Below are positions 25,704 to 34,559 of a DNA stretch of 64,000 bases, piece after piece; position 1 is the stretch's first letter, and every line of letters starts with the position of its first letter. Position numbers and translations under genes: made by a program. Below the pieces are notes generated by a model. That model was given only the letters and a program-made list of their open reading frames with translations. It was not told the origin of the DNA and ran no database searches. The stretch is from Brevibacterium renqingii (GTDB lineage: Bacteria > Actinomycetota > Actinomycetes > Actinomycetales > Brevibacteriaceae): positions 124,001 to 188,000 of the forward strand of contig NZ_JADBHF010000004.1 of assembly GCF_017808105.1 (NCBI RefSeq), given 5' to 3'.

Positions 25704-27094
25704 TGGCTCAGATCATCGAGATCTCCACCCAGTACCAGCTGGCGAACGTCGTCGCCCTCATCCGGTCCGGCCGCCTCGGTGAGGCCGAGGCTCGCCGCAT
25801 CCTCGTGGTGGCCAACAACTCCTTCGCCCCGGAGCTGACCCCGGCCGCCGATGCCATGCCCGGCTCGCGCGGTCTGCTCGCCGACTTCGATGCGGTCATC
25901 GATTGGAATGCCGCGATCTGGCCGAATCACCCGAAGGCCTTCGGCATCTCCGGCGAGCGCGCCCCGATCATGGAGCGTGCCCTGCGGCGGGAGTGGGACA
26001 TCGGCGATCGTGAGCCGGTCGAGCTCATCGTCGAGTCCCTGCCCGGCCACCCTGCCGGGGCGCTGACGCAGATCTTCGCCACCGCCGCGATCAGCGTCCA
26101 TTCGGACGGACTGATGAGCTACGGACCGATCCGCAATCCGCTCACCCTGCCGCAGTGGCAGCGGCTGCGGGCGATCTTCTACACGGATCTGCTGCCGGGC
26201 ATCACCCCACGTCAGCTGGCCGAGCACAACCCGGACAGGGAGGTGCTGCCGACCGCGGAACTGGCCTCGGTCATCGACGATATGACCGCCGAGGTGGCCG
26301 AGGAACTGGCAGCCGCCGGCCTGGACTCGCGGATCGATGGCAGTGCGCTCGTGCTCGGGCAGTACCTCGCTCAGCTCGACCTCATCACCGGCGAGGAGGA
26401 GCTCGAGCTGCACCGGCAGATGATCGACGTGGTCAGGGACAGCGGGCTGAGCACGGTGGTCTTCAAACCGCACCCCACCTCGGCGCGGACGACGATCGAA
26501 CCGCTGCGTCGCCGCTGTGAGGAGGCCGGCCTCGATTTCGTCCTCGCCGATGTCCCGCTGCTCGCCGAGATCGTCGTTTCGGCCACCCGCCCCGAACTCG
26601 TCGTCTCCTGCTTCTCGACCGGTCTGGCGACGGCGAAGGGACTCTATGGCTGTCAGACCGCCGCCGTCGGCACCGAGAGGCTGCTGGCCGATCTGGCTCC
26701 ATATCAGAACAGCAACCGGATTCCGCTGACGATCGTCGACGCCCTCCACTCGGGTCGGTTCGAACTGCCCGGCGGCCTGGCTGGGAGGGGCGCAGACGAC
26801 CTCAACGGGCTCATCGACGCCGTCACCTACTGCATGCAGCCGAGCTCCGCCGGGCATCTGCGCGGCAGCGCCATCGACTTCCTGCGCTCGGCGGTCGGCG
26901 GGCCGGACATGAAGTACTTCAAACGCAAGCGCCTGACCGCGCTCGACCTGCCGGGACGGCTGCAGGCACCGCTGCACCGGAAGACTCTCAGCGCGGCCAA
27001 GCGACGTCTGACCGCCGGAGCGAAACGCACCCAACGCGTGTTCAAGGACTATGGCATCACCGTCGATGCATCGAAGCTGAGGAAGAATGGCTGA
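25703..27094 (+). CDS. Alpha-2,8-polysialyltransferase family protein
   Basis: The 463-residue protein resembles the bacterial polysialyltransferase family (Pfam PF07388), which uses CMP-sialic acid in a GT-B fold. The two hallmark motifs of bacterial sialyltransferases are visible: the HP motif in VVFKPHPTSARTTIEPL (near residue 255) and the Ser/Thr motif in VVSCFSTGLATAKGLYG (near residue 303). The basic C-terminus (residues 395-463) could bind the membrane surface, as in capsule polymerases. The start codon overlaps the preceding stop, fixing it. Directly downstream of neuA-neuB supply genes, it is the best candidate for making a nonulosonate polymer or side chain. Linkage and acceptor are unknown. 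Confidence 0.8.
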   Translation: MAQIIEISTQYQLANVVALIRSGRLGEAEARRILVVANNSFAPELTPAADAMPGSRGLLADFDAVIDWNAAIWPNHPKAFGISGERAPIMERALRREWDIGDREPVELIVESLPGHPAGALTQIFATAAISVHSDGLMSYGPIRNPLTLPQWQRLRAIFYTDLLPGITPRQLAEHNPDREVLPTAELASVIDDMTAEVAEELAAAGLDSRIDGSALVLGQYLAQLDLITGEEELELHRQMIDVVRDSGLSTVVFKPHPTSARTTIEPLRRRCEEAGLDFVLADVPLLAEIVVSATRPELVVSCFSTGLATAKGLYGCQTAAVGTERLLADLAPYQNSNRIPLTIVDALHSGRFELPGGLAGRGADDLNGLIDAVTYCMQPSSAGHLRGSAIDFLRSAVGGPDMKYFKRKRLTALDLPGRLQAPLHRKTLSAAKRRLTAGAKRTQRVFKDYGITVDASKLRKNG

Positions 27095-28166
27095 GCTGCT
27101 GATGACTGCGAAGAACGACACCCCGAAGCCCGACAAGAAGCCCGACGAGAAGCCCGGCAAGCGTCCCGGCAACAAGCGAACCCGGCTGGCATCGGTTGCG
27201 TTCGTCGAATCCCCGCTGCAGTTCCTCTCCGCGCTCGAATCCCATGAGCCGCACGAGGACCTGCTCATCCGCGCGCGGGCGAACGCGAAGGGCATGACCT
27301 CGTTCCTCGACGCCTTCGACACCTCCTGGCTGCCGGAGAATGTGCGCCTCGAACGCGAAGGCGCGAAACCGGGTGTGCTGCGCAAGGCGAACTTCGACCG
27401 GATCTACCTCGGCGATGCCTGCTCGGGACAGGTGCACAAGGCGCTGTCGCTGGCCTATCTGGAGCGTCGCATGCCCGAGGTCGTCATCCTCGACGACGGT
27501 CTGGCCACCTACTCGACGGTCGAGATCCTCACCGCCAAGCGCGGTCCCCTCGTCCGGCCCAGGCAGAAGCTCAAGGCTTCGCGCACGGTCATGGCCGCTC
27601 ATGTCGCCGACCGTCTGCGCGGCCTGGCAATGGCTGGCCGACTGCGCTGGCACACTGCGCTGCCGGTGTCCAAACCTCTGCGCAAGGCCTTCCTCAAGAC
27701 CGGCGGCGAGATCACCCGACACAGGTTCGAACACCTCCAGACCCTGCCCACCGGCGGCAGCCACCCGCGCGACAACCCCGTCATCGGTTCGGCACTGGCC
27801 GCCGACGGGCTCATCGACGCAGCCGCCTACCGAGTGTGGGTCGACGAGATCACCGACACCCACGGCTCGATCACCTACTATCCGCATCGGCGCGAGACCG
27901 ACGAATTCCTCGCCGACCTCGCCCGCGACGACCGCGTGCGGATCAAGCACGTCGGCCTGCCGATCGAACTGCGCCTGGTCAACCTGCCGCCCGGTTCGAC
28001 GATCCGCAGCCTGCCCTCGACCGCGGCGGTGTCCCTGGCCGTGCTCAATCCGGACGTGACCATCAGCGTCACCGAGGTTCCCGCGCAGTGGTGGACCGGT
28101 GCCTCGCCCGATAGTCTGCGGAAGTCCCTCAACGCCCAGGCGGTCAAGGCAGATGTGGATTCCTGA
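27087..28166 (+). CDS. Putative sialyltransferase-like glycosyltransferase (GT52-like)
   Basis: A 359-residue protein with a Lys/Pro-rich N-terminal segment (residues 8-32). The body begins ASVAFVESPLQFLSALES, the opening typical of GT52/polysialyltransferase-like proteins. An HP-type motif reads ITYYPHRRETDEFL near residue 265 and a Ser/Thr motif SLPSTAAVSLAVLN near residue 310; VVILDDGLATYST near residue 130 matches the acidic donor region of that clan. It overlaps the previous gene by 8 bp and the next by 14 bp, so it is part of the same translationally coupled cassette. Family membership is from these motifs only and needs a profile search. Confidence 0.62.
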   Translation: MAELLMTAKNDTPKPDKKPDEKPGKRPGNKRTRLASVAFVESPLQFLSALESHEPHEDLLIRARANAKGMTSFLDAFDTSWLPENVRLEREGAKPGVLRKANFDRIYLGDACSGQVHKALSLAYLERRMPEVVILDDGLATYSTVEILTAKRGPLVRPRQKLKASRTVMAAHVADRLRGLAMAGRLRWHTALPVSKPLRKAFLKTGGEITRHRFEHLQTLPTGGSHPRDNPVIGSALAADGLIDAAAYRVWVDEITDTHGSITYYPHRRETDEFLADLARDDRVRIKHVGLPIELRLVNLPPGSTIRSLPSTAAVSLAVLNPDVTISVTEVPAQWWTGASPDSLRKSLNAQAVKADVDS

Positions 28167-29355
28167 ACCACCGGAGACCGTCCGCATCCTCTCCGTCTCC
28201 GACAGCGAGTCCTACCTCAAATGGGCGACCCAGCTGCTGAGCAGCCTGCCCGACGTCGAAGGTCGCGTCGTCCTCATCGACAACCCGATCCTGCCGACTG
28301 CCGAACAGATCGCCAGCGCCGTCGCCGGCACCGCCTGGCAGCATCGGGAGATCCCCGTCATCACCCGCCGCGACCTGGCACGGGTCATCGCCGACCACTC
28401 CCCCGACATCGTCCTCGGCGCCGCCACCGGCCCGATCGTCGCCCAGGTCTTCCTCACCGCACATATGCTCGCGCATCGCCCGGCCCTGGTCTCGGGCCTG
28501 CCGGGAATGGGGCTGCCCGCCCGCAGCAAGGGGATGAATTATCGCCGACTGATGGATGCGTTCATCACCCACTCCTTCGCCGAGGCGGCCGCCTATACCG
28601 AGGCCAGCAACCGAACGCAGGTGCCCTGCGAGGTCCTGCTGGCGCGTCTGCCGATGCTGCGATCTGCAGGAATCCCGCAGCTCATCGCCGAGGCTCCCCG
28701 CACCCTGGTCTTCGCCCCGCAGGCCAAGGTTCCCGACGGCCTGGAGGAGCGAGAGGCGATCGTTGCGGCCCTCGCCGAATTCGCATATCGTCACGACGGT
28801 TCGAGGGCCATCATCAAGATGCGCTCCCGCCCCGGCGAGTTCGAAACCCACCACGAGCACCATTCCTACGTCGAGATCCTCGAGGGCCTTCGCCGACGGG
28901 GTGTTCCGGGGGCTGAAGACATCGAGCTGGGTTTCGGCCCTCTCTCGGACTTCCTGACTCCCGGGGCCGGGCTGGTCACCGTGTCGTCGACGGCGGCCCT
29001 CGAGTCCATCGACCGCGGCATCCCGACCTTGCTCATCTCGGACTTCGGCTTCGACCCCGGTCTGCTCAATGAGGTCTTCGCGGATTCCGGTGCGACCGGG
29101 ACTCTCGCCGAGGTGGCCGCCGGGGCGATCGGCTTTCCCGACCCTGAATGGTTGGCCGAGAACTACTTCCACTCCGAGGACAGTCAGCTGCGCCGCAGTC
29201 TGGGGCTGCTGGCCACCCGCGCCCGGACCGCTCAGCTGCCGAACCGTAGGTCCGACGTGCTCAGGCAGAAGCGTGTGCTGCTGCGCGCCGAGCTGCGCAC
29301 GGTCACCCCTGCCCCCGTCATCAGCGCCTACCGGAAGCTGCGCTGCCTGGGCTGA
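28153..29355 (+). CDS. DUF6716-type putative glycosyltransferase
   Basis: The 400-residue protein begins TVRILSVSDSESYLKWATQL and carries VLGAATGPIVAQVF, VSGLPGMGLPARSKGMNYRR, and a C-terminal GT-B-like Ser/Thr motif VTVSSTAALESIDRGIPTLL near residue 285. This matches what I recall of the DUF6716 putative glycosyltransferases that accompany sialic-acid loci in Actinobacteria. ATG 28153 is preferred to an upstream in-frame ATG at 28099, which would overlap the previous gene far more. Last gene of the cassette. Its substrate is unknown. Confidence 0.68.
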   Translation: MWIPEPPETVRILSVSDSESYLKWATQLLSSLPDVEGRVVLIDNPILPTAEQIASAVAGTAWQHREIPVITRRDLARVIADHSPDIVLGAATGPIVAQVFLTAHMLAHRPALVSGLPGMGLPARSKGMNYRRLMDAFITHSFAEAAAYTEASNRTQVPCEVLLARLPMLRSAGIPQLIAEAPRTLVFAPQAKVPDGLEEREAIVAALAEFAYRHDGSRAIIKMRSRPGEFETHHEHHSYVEILEGLRRRGVPGAEDIELGFGPLSDFLTPGAGLVTVSSTAALESIDRGIPTLLISDFGFDPGLLNEVFADSGATGTLAEVAAGAIGFPDPEWLAENYFHSEDSQLRRSLGLLATRARTAQLPNRRSDVLRQKRVLLRAELRTVTPAPVISAYRKLRCLG

Positions 29356-29369
29356 GGAGATCGTGAGCC

Positions 29370-29882
29370 TCAGCCGCGGTCGTCGGGGACGGTGCGGGGT
29401 TCTTCCAGTGGGACGACCACCTCGGTGTCGGGGGCTTCGTCCTTGAACACCCACGTCCGGTAGGCGTAGAAGCGGAAGAGTGTGGCCAGACCGATGCCGA
29501 CGATGTTCGTCGAGATGTTGTAGGTGAGCTGATCGCGCATATCCAGCAGGTACCACGTCACGCCGAGCGGGATGACGGAGATGATCATTCCGGCGAGGTT
29601 GACGGCGACGAAGAGGACGACGCCGCGCATGTTCGACTGGGTGGTCCGGTCTCCGTAGGTCCAGAGTCTGTTGCCGATCCAGACGACGATCATGGCCAGG
29701 ACGGTCGAGATGATCTTCGATTTGATCGGACTGCCCTCGAGCAGTGCGGGGATCGGGCCGAGCCCGTAGGCGAGCACGTTGGACAGTCCCACGTCGACGA
29801 TATAGCCGAGGCCGCCGACGGTGAGGAACTTGAAGGCTTCCACCGCGAGGCGCCGAAGTCGGACCGAAACAGGCTCTTTCAT
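29370..29882 (-). CDS. GtrA-family membrane protein
   Basis: A 170-residue protein with four transmembrane helices, beginning FKFLTVGGLGYIVDVGLSNV, the family signature, followed by KIISTVLAMIVVWIGNRLWTY and a late RFYAYRTWVF. GtrA proteins are thought to flip polyprenyl-phosphate-linked sugars. It sits 21 bp past the GT-C gene but has its own TAGACT box ten bases before ATG 29882. With the genes at 29904 and 31523 it forms a three-component extracytoplasmic glycosylation set. It converges on the 28153 gene with a 14-bp gap. Confidence 0.9.
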   Translation of the reverse strand: MKEPVSVRLRRLAVEAFKFLTVGGLGYIVDVGLSNVLAYGLGPIPALLEGSPIKSKIISTVLAMIVVWIGNRLWTYGDRTTQSNMRGVVLFVAVNLAGMIISVIPLGVTWYLLDMRDQLTYNISTNIVGIGLATLFRFYAYRTWVFKDEAPDTEVVVPLEEPRTVPDDRG

Positions 29883-29892
29883 AACTGCCCCC

Positions 29893-29898
29893 AGTCTA
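29893..29898 (-). promoter_or_regulatory. gtrA -10 box
   Basis: TAGACT on the minus strand, ten bases before the gtrA ATG, giving an almost leaderless transcript within the cluster. Confidence 0.4.
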
Positions 29899-29903
29899 TG
29901 TCG

Positions 29904-31526
29904 CTAGGTTTCGCACTCGCTGGATGCCGGGCCGGTCGGAGTGGTTGCGCTGTCCGGCGAAACCGCATCGGAGGCCGACGAAGCCGCAGCGTTGCTCGGC
30001 GGCACTCGCGAGTCGCGTCGCCACATCTCGAGCGCGAGCACCATGGCCGCGCTCACCGCCAGTGCCGGCCAGAACGTGTAACGGAAATGGTTGGCCGGCA
30101 CGATCGGGAAATATCCGATGACATAGCACAGCGCCGAGGTGGCCAAGGCCGTGATCTCGGGCCAGAAGGAGCGTGCGCGGGTGGCTGAGGCGCGCTCTTC
30201 GAGAACCGATTGCCTTCTCTTCTTATGCGTGCGCCATCCGAGACCGAGCAGTACGACGGCGACGAGCGTCCAGAACCATGGGGTGAACAGCATCGGCAAC
30301 GTCCCCAGCGCGAAGTCCTCCACATAGGGTCTGACGATGTAGTCGGCTTTGGCGTTGCCGGGCTCGATCCCGGCTTTCTCGGCTTCGCCGTGCCATTCGG
30401 CCGGCCAGTATTCGAGGGCAGAGGTGAAGAAGTAGTGGGAGAACACTGCCGTGCGGTACTCGGCATAGCGCAAGGGATGGGTGATCACCTCGTGCAGCCA
30501 CAGCTGACGGAGCTCATCCTGGTAGGCGATCGGAGAGAAGTCCTCTCCGCTTTCCCCTTTGCCGTAGCAGTTCCAGTAGGAGTCCCAGATCTCTTTCTTC
30601 TCCAGGCATCTGTCGCGGGCGGAGCTGATGTGCTCCTTGAGCTCGGTCGGGGCGTCGGCGGCCATGAGCTCGGCATCGGGGACGGAGAACATCACGTCGT
30701 CGAGCATGATCTGCGAGATCTGGCCGGTCTTCTCGACCTCCACCTGTGAAGCGATGGCTGCTTCGGTGACCTTGAGACCTCCGCCGATGAGCGCAAGCAC
30801 GACCAGCGACATCACGGCAACGGGAAGAAAGGGGCGGTCCCGGCGACCGGCTCGGCGTTGCCGATGCCCGAGTCGTCGATGTTCTCGCCACAGGCCGAGC
30901 AGACAGTATCCGCCGAAGACGGCGATCGGCACGACGGCGAAGACGGCGTTCTTCCGCACCGCCACCGCATACACGAGCAGCGCCAAGGCAGGGAACCATA
31001 GCGGCCACGTCTTCGGAGCGAAACGAGTGATGATGATGAGCACCGCGCCGAGCAGAAGCGCGACGGCCATCTGCGTGTCCTTCCACAGTGTCGTCATCTG
31101 CGAGACGACCCACGGGGTGATCATGATTGCCGGCCCCAGCAGTGAGACCCACCTCGGAGCGCCCGTGCGGTGCACCAGCACACCGATGAGCCAGGATGCC
31201 ACGGCCAGCAAGCCGACCTGCAGCACGAGCAGGCTTCCGGCCTCTCCGGTCAGTGCCAGCAGCCCGCGCCACAGCACGGCCATGACCGGAGGGTGCCAGT
31301 CGGTGAAGGGGTGTTCTCCCGTCGCCTGCAGGTACTGTTCGGCGATATCGACGTTGACGCGTCCGGGGTAGAACAGCCGGATGAAGAGCAGCGACCAGAC
31401 AGCGGTGAGCACCGCCAGCAGCAGATCCCACAGCAGCGGCGAGTCCAGCCGCAGGGGCGTCCCCGAGCCGACGGGGCGACGAGCGGACTGGAGAATTCGC
31501 GCAGTTTTCGGTCGTGGTTCGCTCAT
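29904..31526 (-). CDS. GT-C-like polytopic membrane glycosyltransferase (DUF6020-like)
   Basis: A 540-residue membrane protein with about 11-12 helices. After the first helix it has NVDIAEQYLQATGEHPFTDW followed by HPPVMAVLWRGL: acidic residues in the first outer loop plus a DWHPP motif, the layout of GT-C enzymes that take sugars from polyprenyl phosphate. A large outer loop lies around residues 265-395. Its start overlaps the stop of the GT2 gene by 4 bp, coupling donor synthesis to transfer. The acceptor (wall polymer, lipid or protein) is unknown. Confidence 0.75.
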   Translation of the reverse strand: MSEPRPKTARILQSARRPVGSGTPLRLDSPLLWDLLLAVLTAVWSLLFIRLFYPGRVNVDIAEQYLQATGEHPFTDWHPPVMAVLWRGLLALTGEAGSLLVLQVGLLAVASWLIGVLVHRTGAPRWVSLLGPAIMITPWVVSQMTTLWKDTQMAVALLLGAVLIIITRFAPKTWPLWFPALALLVYAVAVRKNAVFAVVPIAVFGGYCLLGLWREHRRLGHRQRRAGRRDRPFLPVAVMSLVVLALIGGGLKVTEAAIASQVEVEKTGQISQIMLDDVMFSVPDAELMAADAPTELKEHISSARDRCLEKKEIWDSYWNCYGKGESGEDFSPIAYQDELRQLWLHEVITHPLRYAEYRTAVFSHYFFTSALEYWPAEWHGEAEKAGIEPGNAKADYIVRPYVEDFALGTLPMLFTPWFWTLVAVVLLGLGWRTHKKRRQSVLEERASATRARSFWPEITALATSALCYVIGYFPIVPANHFRYTFWPALAVSAAMVLALEMWRRDSRVPPSNAAASSASDAVSPDSATTPTGPASSECET

Positions 31527-32506
31527 GAAGCCAGGCGTGCCCGCACCCGTGCGTCGACCCCGGCAGCAGCGGCTCGGTCACCGACGGCGGGCAGGCTGAG
31601 GTAGGCCAGCCGCGAGGTCTCCCGTCTGGCCCGGCGGAGCCCGTCCAGTGTCAGTCCCACGCTGGCGAGCAGGAACGCCAGCCCCATGAGTGCCGCGGCC
31701 AGGATCGCCGTCGGGAATCGGGGCACGAGCCCGGTCTGCCAGAACTCCCACACCACCGGCAGCCCGAACACCAGCGACAGTGCCGCGAGCAGCACGGTGA
31801 GTGTGCCGTAGAACAGGCGCGGGCGTTCGTGCCGGACCAGCGCGGAGATGAGCCCGAGGATGTGGAAGCCGTCCTTGAACGTCGACAGCTTCGACTCGCT
31901 GCCGTCGGGTCGGTCGCGGAAGTCCACGGCCACCTCGGTGCTGGGAAGGCGCAGGGACATCGTGTGCACGGTCAGCTCGGTCTCGATCTCGAATCGGCGG
32001 CTGATCGCGGGGAAGGATTTGACGAAGCGGCGGGAGAACACGCGATAGCCCGAGAGCATGTCGGACACCTGCGAGCCGAACAGCCATCCGGTCAGCTGGT
32101 TGAACATCCGGTTCCCGGTCTCATGGCCGGGCCGATACGAGGTGGTTTCCTGATTATCCTGTCGCACGCCGAGCACGTGGTCGTAGGGGCCGGAGATGAG
32201 TGTGTCGATCATCTCCGGCAGGTGGGCCGCCTCGTAGGTGTCGTCGCCGTCGATCATGACATAGATGTCGGCGTCGATGTCGGCGAAGGCCCGCCGGACG
32301 ACATTGCCCTTGCCCGGGGTGTCCTCCCTGCGCACGATGGCCCCGGCTTCGACCGCACGCTGCGCGGTCCGGTCGCTCGAGCAGTTGTCGTAGACGTAGA
32401 CCGTGATGCCGGGGACGGCCGCCCTGAGGTCGGTGACCACCTTGGCGACGGTGATCTCCTCGTTGTGGCAGGGAACGATCGCCGCGATGTCCGGTCCTTC
32501 GTGCAT
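31523..32506 (-). CDS. Polyprenyl-phosphate glycosyltransferase, GtrB/DPM1-like (GT2)
   Basis: A 327-residue enzyme with cytoplasmic GT-A domain (AAIVPCHNEEITVAKVV, VYVYDNCSSDRTAQ, KGNVVRRAFADID, VMIDGDDTYEA, QVSDMLSGYRVFSRRFVKSF) and two C-terminal transmembrane helices (residues about 235-295). This is the GtrB/dolichyl-phosphate-sugar synthase layout: it charges undecaprenyl phosphate with a hexose at the membrane. It starts the operon with the GT-C-like gene; gtrA follows. Start ATG 32506 has GGACAGGG before it. Confidence 0.88.
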   Translation of the reverse strand: MHEGPDIAAIVPCHNEEITVAKVVTDLRAAVPGITVYVYDNCSSDRTAQRAVEAGAIVRREDTPGKGNVVRRAFADIDADIYVMIDGDDTYEAAHLPEMIDTLISGPYDHVLGVRQDNQETTSYRPGHETGNRMFNQLTGWLFGSQVSDMLSGYRVFSRRFVKSFPAISRRFEIETELTVHTMSLRLPSTEVAVDFRDRPDGSESKLSTFKDGFHILGLISALVRHERPRLFYGTLTVLLAALSLVFGLPVVWEFWQTGLVPRFPTAILAAALMGLAFLLASVGLTLDGLRRARRETSRLAYLSLPAVGDRAAAAGVDARVRARLAS

Positions 32507-32852
32507 GCCCTGTCCAATCGTGGTGGGTCTGCGACCGCCGAGGCTGTGCCGGCAGTCTGCTCTGTCGATTCCTCCGGTCTACGCGGCGGACATGGACTGG
32601 GGGTTACGAAGGAGGAAACGGCACGGCATCTTCGACTGAGCATGACCCAAAAGCACGGATGCAGGACCGTCCGCGTTATGCGCTTGGTCACGAACTGCCG
32701 ATTATGCGTCCTTTTATGACATCTGCCTGTGAAGTTCATGCGCTGCCTTGCCATCCTGAATCGTCGGCCCTGCTGGATCGCGGGCCGACCCATCCCCTGA
32801 TCCGCCGCCCACCACCGTGGTCGGCGCTGACCGACCACACGAGGAGGCGCCT
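32507..32852. other. 346-bp gap between GT2 and metN
   Basis: No gene is seen. It must hold divergent promoters for the GT2 operon and metNIQ. There is a GGCCC/GGGCC hairpin near 32767-32785 and a stronger one at 32817-32838. The sequence is slightly AT-richer around 32660-32740. No SAM riboswitch class could be recognised. Confidence 0.5.
32817..32838 (+). promoter_or_regulatory. Leader hairpin before the metN ribosome site
   Basis: GTGGTCGG (32817-32824), loop CGCTGA, CCGACCAC (32831-32838): a perfect 8-bp stem two bases before GAGGAGG (32841-32847), close enough to influence translation of metN. Confidence 0.4.
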
Positions 32853-33821
32853 GTGATCGAACTGCGCGCACTGCGAAAGGTGTTCGCGGACACCGTCGCC
32901 CTGGAGGAGATCGACCTCACGGTCCCTGCCGGAGAGATCCACGGCATCGTCGGCCGCTCGGGAGCCGGCAAGTCCACGCTCATCCGCTGCCTGACCGGTC
33001 TCGAGTCCCCCACCTCGGGCACGGTCTCGATCGACGGCGTCGATCTCACCGGCCGCACGGGCGCCGGGCTTCGCGAGGCCCGCCGCAGCATCGGCATGGT
33101 CTTCCAGCACGTCAACCTCCTCGACTCGCGCACCGCGCTGAAGAACGTCGCCCATCCCCTCGAGATCGCCGGAGTGGCCAAGGCCGAGCGCCTGGCCAAG
33201 GCCCGTGAGCTGCTCGAGATCGTCGGCCTCGGCGACCGCGTCGACAACTATCCCGCCCAGCTCTCCGGCGGGCAGAAGCAGCGCGTCGGCATCGCCCGCG
33301 CGCTGGCCGCGGAGCCCAAGGTGCTGCTGTGCGATGAGCCCACCTCGGCGCTGGATTCGTCGACGACGGCTCAGATCCTCGGCCTCATCCGCTCCCTGCG
33401 CGACCGTCTGGGCATCACCGTCCTCATCATCACCCATGAGATGTCCGTCATCCGCGAGATCTGCGACTCCGTGACGCTGCTGGCCGACGGCCAGGTGGCC
33501 AGGACCGGCAGACTCGCCGAGGTGATCGCCGAGCCCGGCTCGGACCTGGCCCGCGACCTCGTCCCCCTTCCCCCGGTCGGGATCGACGATGAGGCGAACC
33601 GCCTCGTCGAGGTGTCCCTGGCCGGCACGGATCTGCCCACCGTGCTCACCACTGCGCAGAAGGCCGGAGTGAGCGCCGAGGCGATCCTCGCCGGTGCCGT
33701 GGAGACGATCGAGGGCCGGCAGATCGGCCGGCTGCGCTTCACCGTGGACTCGGCCGAGCAGGCGAAGAGCCTGATCAGCGCCCTGGAAGCCGATGGAATC
33801 TACGCGGAGGAGGCAGCCTGA
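32853..33821 (+). CDS. metN: Methionine ABC transporter ATP-binding protein MetN
   Basis: A 322-residue ATPase with Walker [10 protein letters not shown], signature LSGGQKQR, Walker [13 protein letters not shown] and H-loop ITHEM, then a C-terminal NIL regulatory domain (about residues 245-320) that binds methionine and inhibits transport in MetN proteins. GTG 32853 follows GAGGAGG at five bases. The stop shares one base with metI (TGATG). It energises uptake of methionine with MetI and MetQ. Confidence 0.95.
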   Translation: MIELRALRKVFADTVALEEIDLTVPAGEIHGIVGRSGAGKSTLIRCLTGLESPTSGTVSIDGVDLTGRTGAGLREARRSIGMVFQHVNLLDSRTALKNVAHPLEIAGVAKAERLAKARELLEIVGLGDRVDNYPAQLSGGQKQRVGIARALAAEPKVLLCDEPTSALDSSTTAQILGLIRSLRDRLGITVLIITHEMSVIREICDSVTLLADGQVARTGRLAEVIAEPGSDLARDLVPLPPVGIDDEANRLVEVSLAGTDLPTVLTTAQKAGVSAEAILAGAVETIEGRQIGRLRFTVDSAEQAKSLISALEADGIYAEEAA

Positions 33822-34495
33822 TGAACGACCCGACATGGTTCGACAACCCCGCGATCACGGATCAGATGTGGCCCGCGACCGTCGAGACGCTGCTCATGAC
33901 CGCCTGGTCCACTGGACTGGCCGTGCTCGTCGGGCTGCCCCTGGGCATCTGGCTGTTCACCGCATCGAAGGGCGGACTGAACTCGAACGCATTCGTCTAC
34001 CGGGTGCTGTCATTCATCGTCGACGTCACCCGCTCGATCCCCTTCATCATCCTCATCATCGCCCTCATCCCCTTCGCCCGATTCGTCGTCGGTTCGGCAC
34101 TGGGCTGGCAGGCCACCGTCGTGTCCCTGACCATCGGCGCGATCCCCTTCTACGCCCGGCTCGTCGAGAACTCACTGCGCGAGGTCTCCGAGGGCAAGAT
34201 CGAGGCGGCCCTGATGATGGGTGCCTCGAACGGCCAGGTCGTCCGTCAGGTCTACATCCCCGAGGCCAAGCCCGGCCTCATCGGCGCCGCCACGGTCACC
34301 TCGGTGACCCTCGTGTCCTATACGGCCATGGCCGGTGCCGTCGGCGGCGGCGGACTCGGTGCTCTGGCGATCTCCTACGGCTACCAGCGCTACCAGGGCG
34401 ACACGATGATCGCCTGCATCATCGTCCTCGTCCTCATCGTCACGATCATCCAGTTCATCGGCGACCGCCTGGCCCGCCTGGTCGACCACCGCTGA
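33821..34495 (+). CDS. metI: Methionine ABC transporter permease MetI
   Basis: A 224-residue inner-membrane subunit with five helices. The EAA coupling loop that contacts MetN is EAALMMGASNGQVVRQVYIP near residue 127, followed by KPGLIGAATVTSVTLVSYTA. It overlaps metN by one base, and 64 bp separate it from metQ. Confidence 0.95.
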   Translation: MNDPTWFDNPAITDQMWPATVETLLMTAWSTGLAVLVGLPLGIWLFTASKGGLNSNAFVYRVLSFIVDVTRSIPFIILIIALIPFARFVVGSALGWQATVVSLTIGAIPFYARLVENSLREVSEGKIEAALMMGASNGQVVRQVYIPEAKPGLIGAATVTSVTLVSYTAMAGAVGGGGLGALAISYGYQRYQGDTMIACIIVLVLIVTIIQFIGDRLARLVDHR

Positions 34496-34559
34496 GCCGC
34501 CTCGGCGAACTGCAGCCTTCCGCACTCCACACACAGCGAACACACCAAGGAGAATCTCA

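Noticed and set aside
32507-32852. SAM riboswitch before metNIQ
   Set aside because: None of the SAM-I, SAM-II or SAM-IV core patterns could be matched by eye; only simple hairpins are present.
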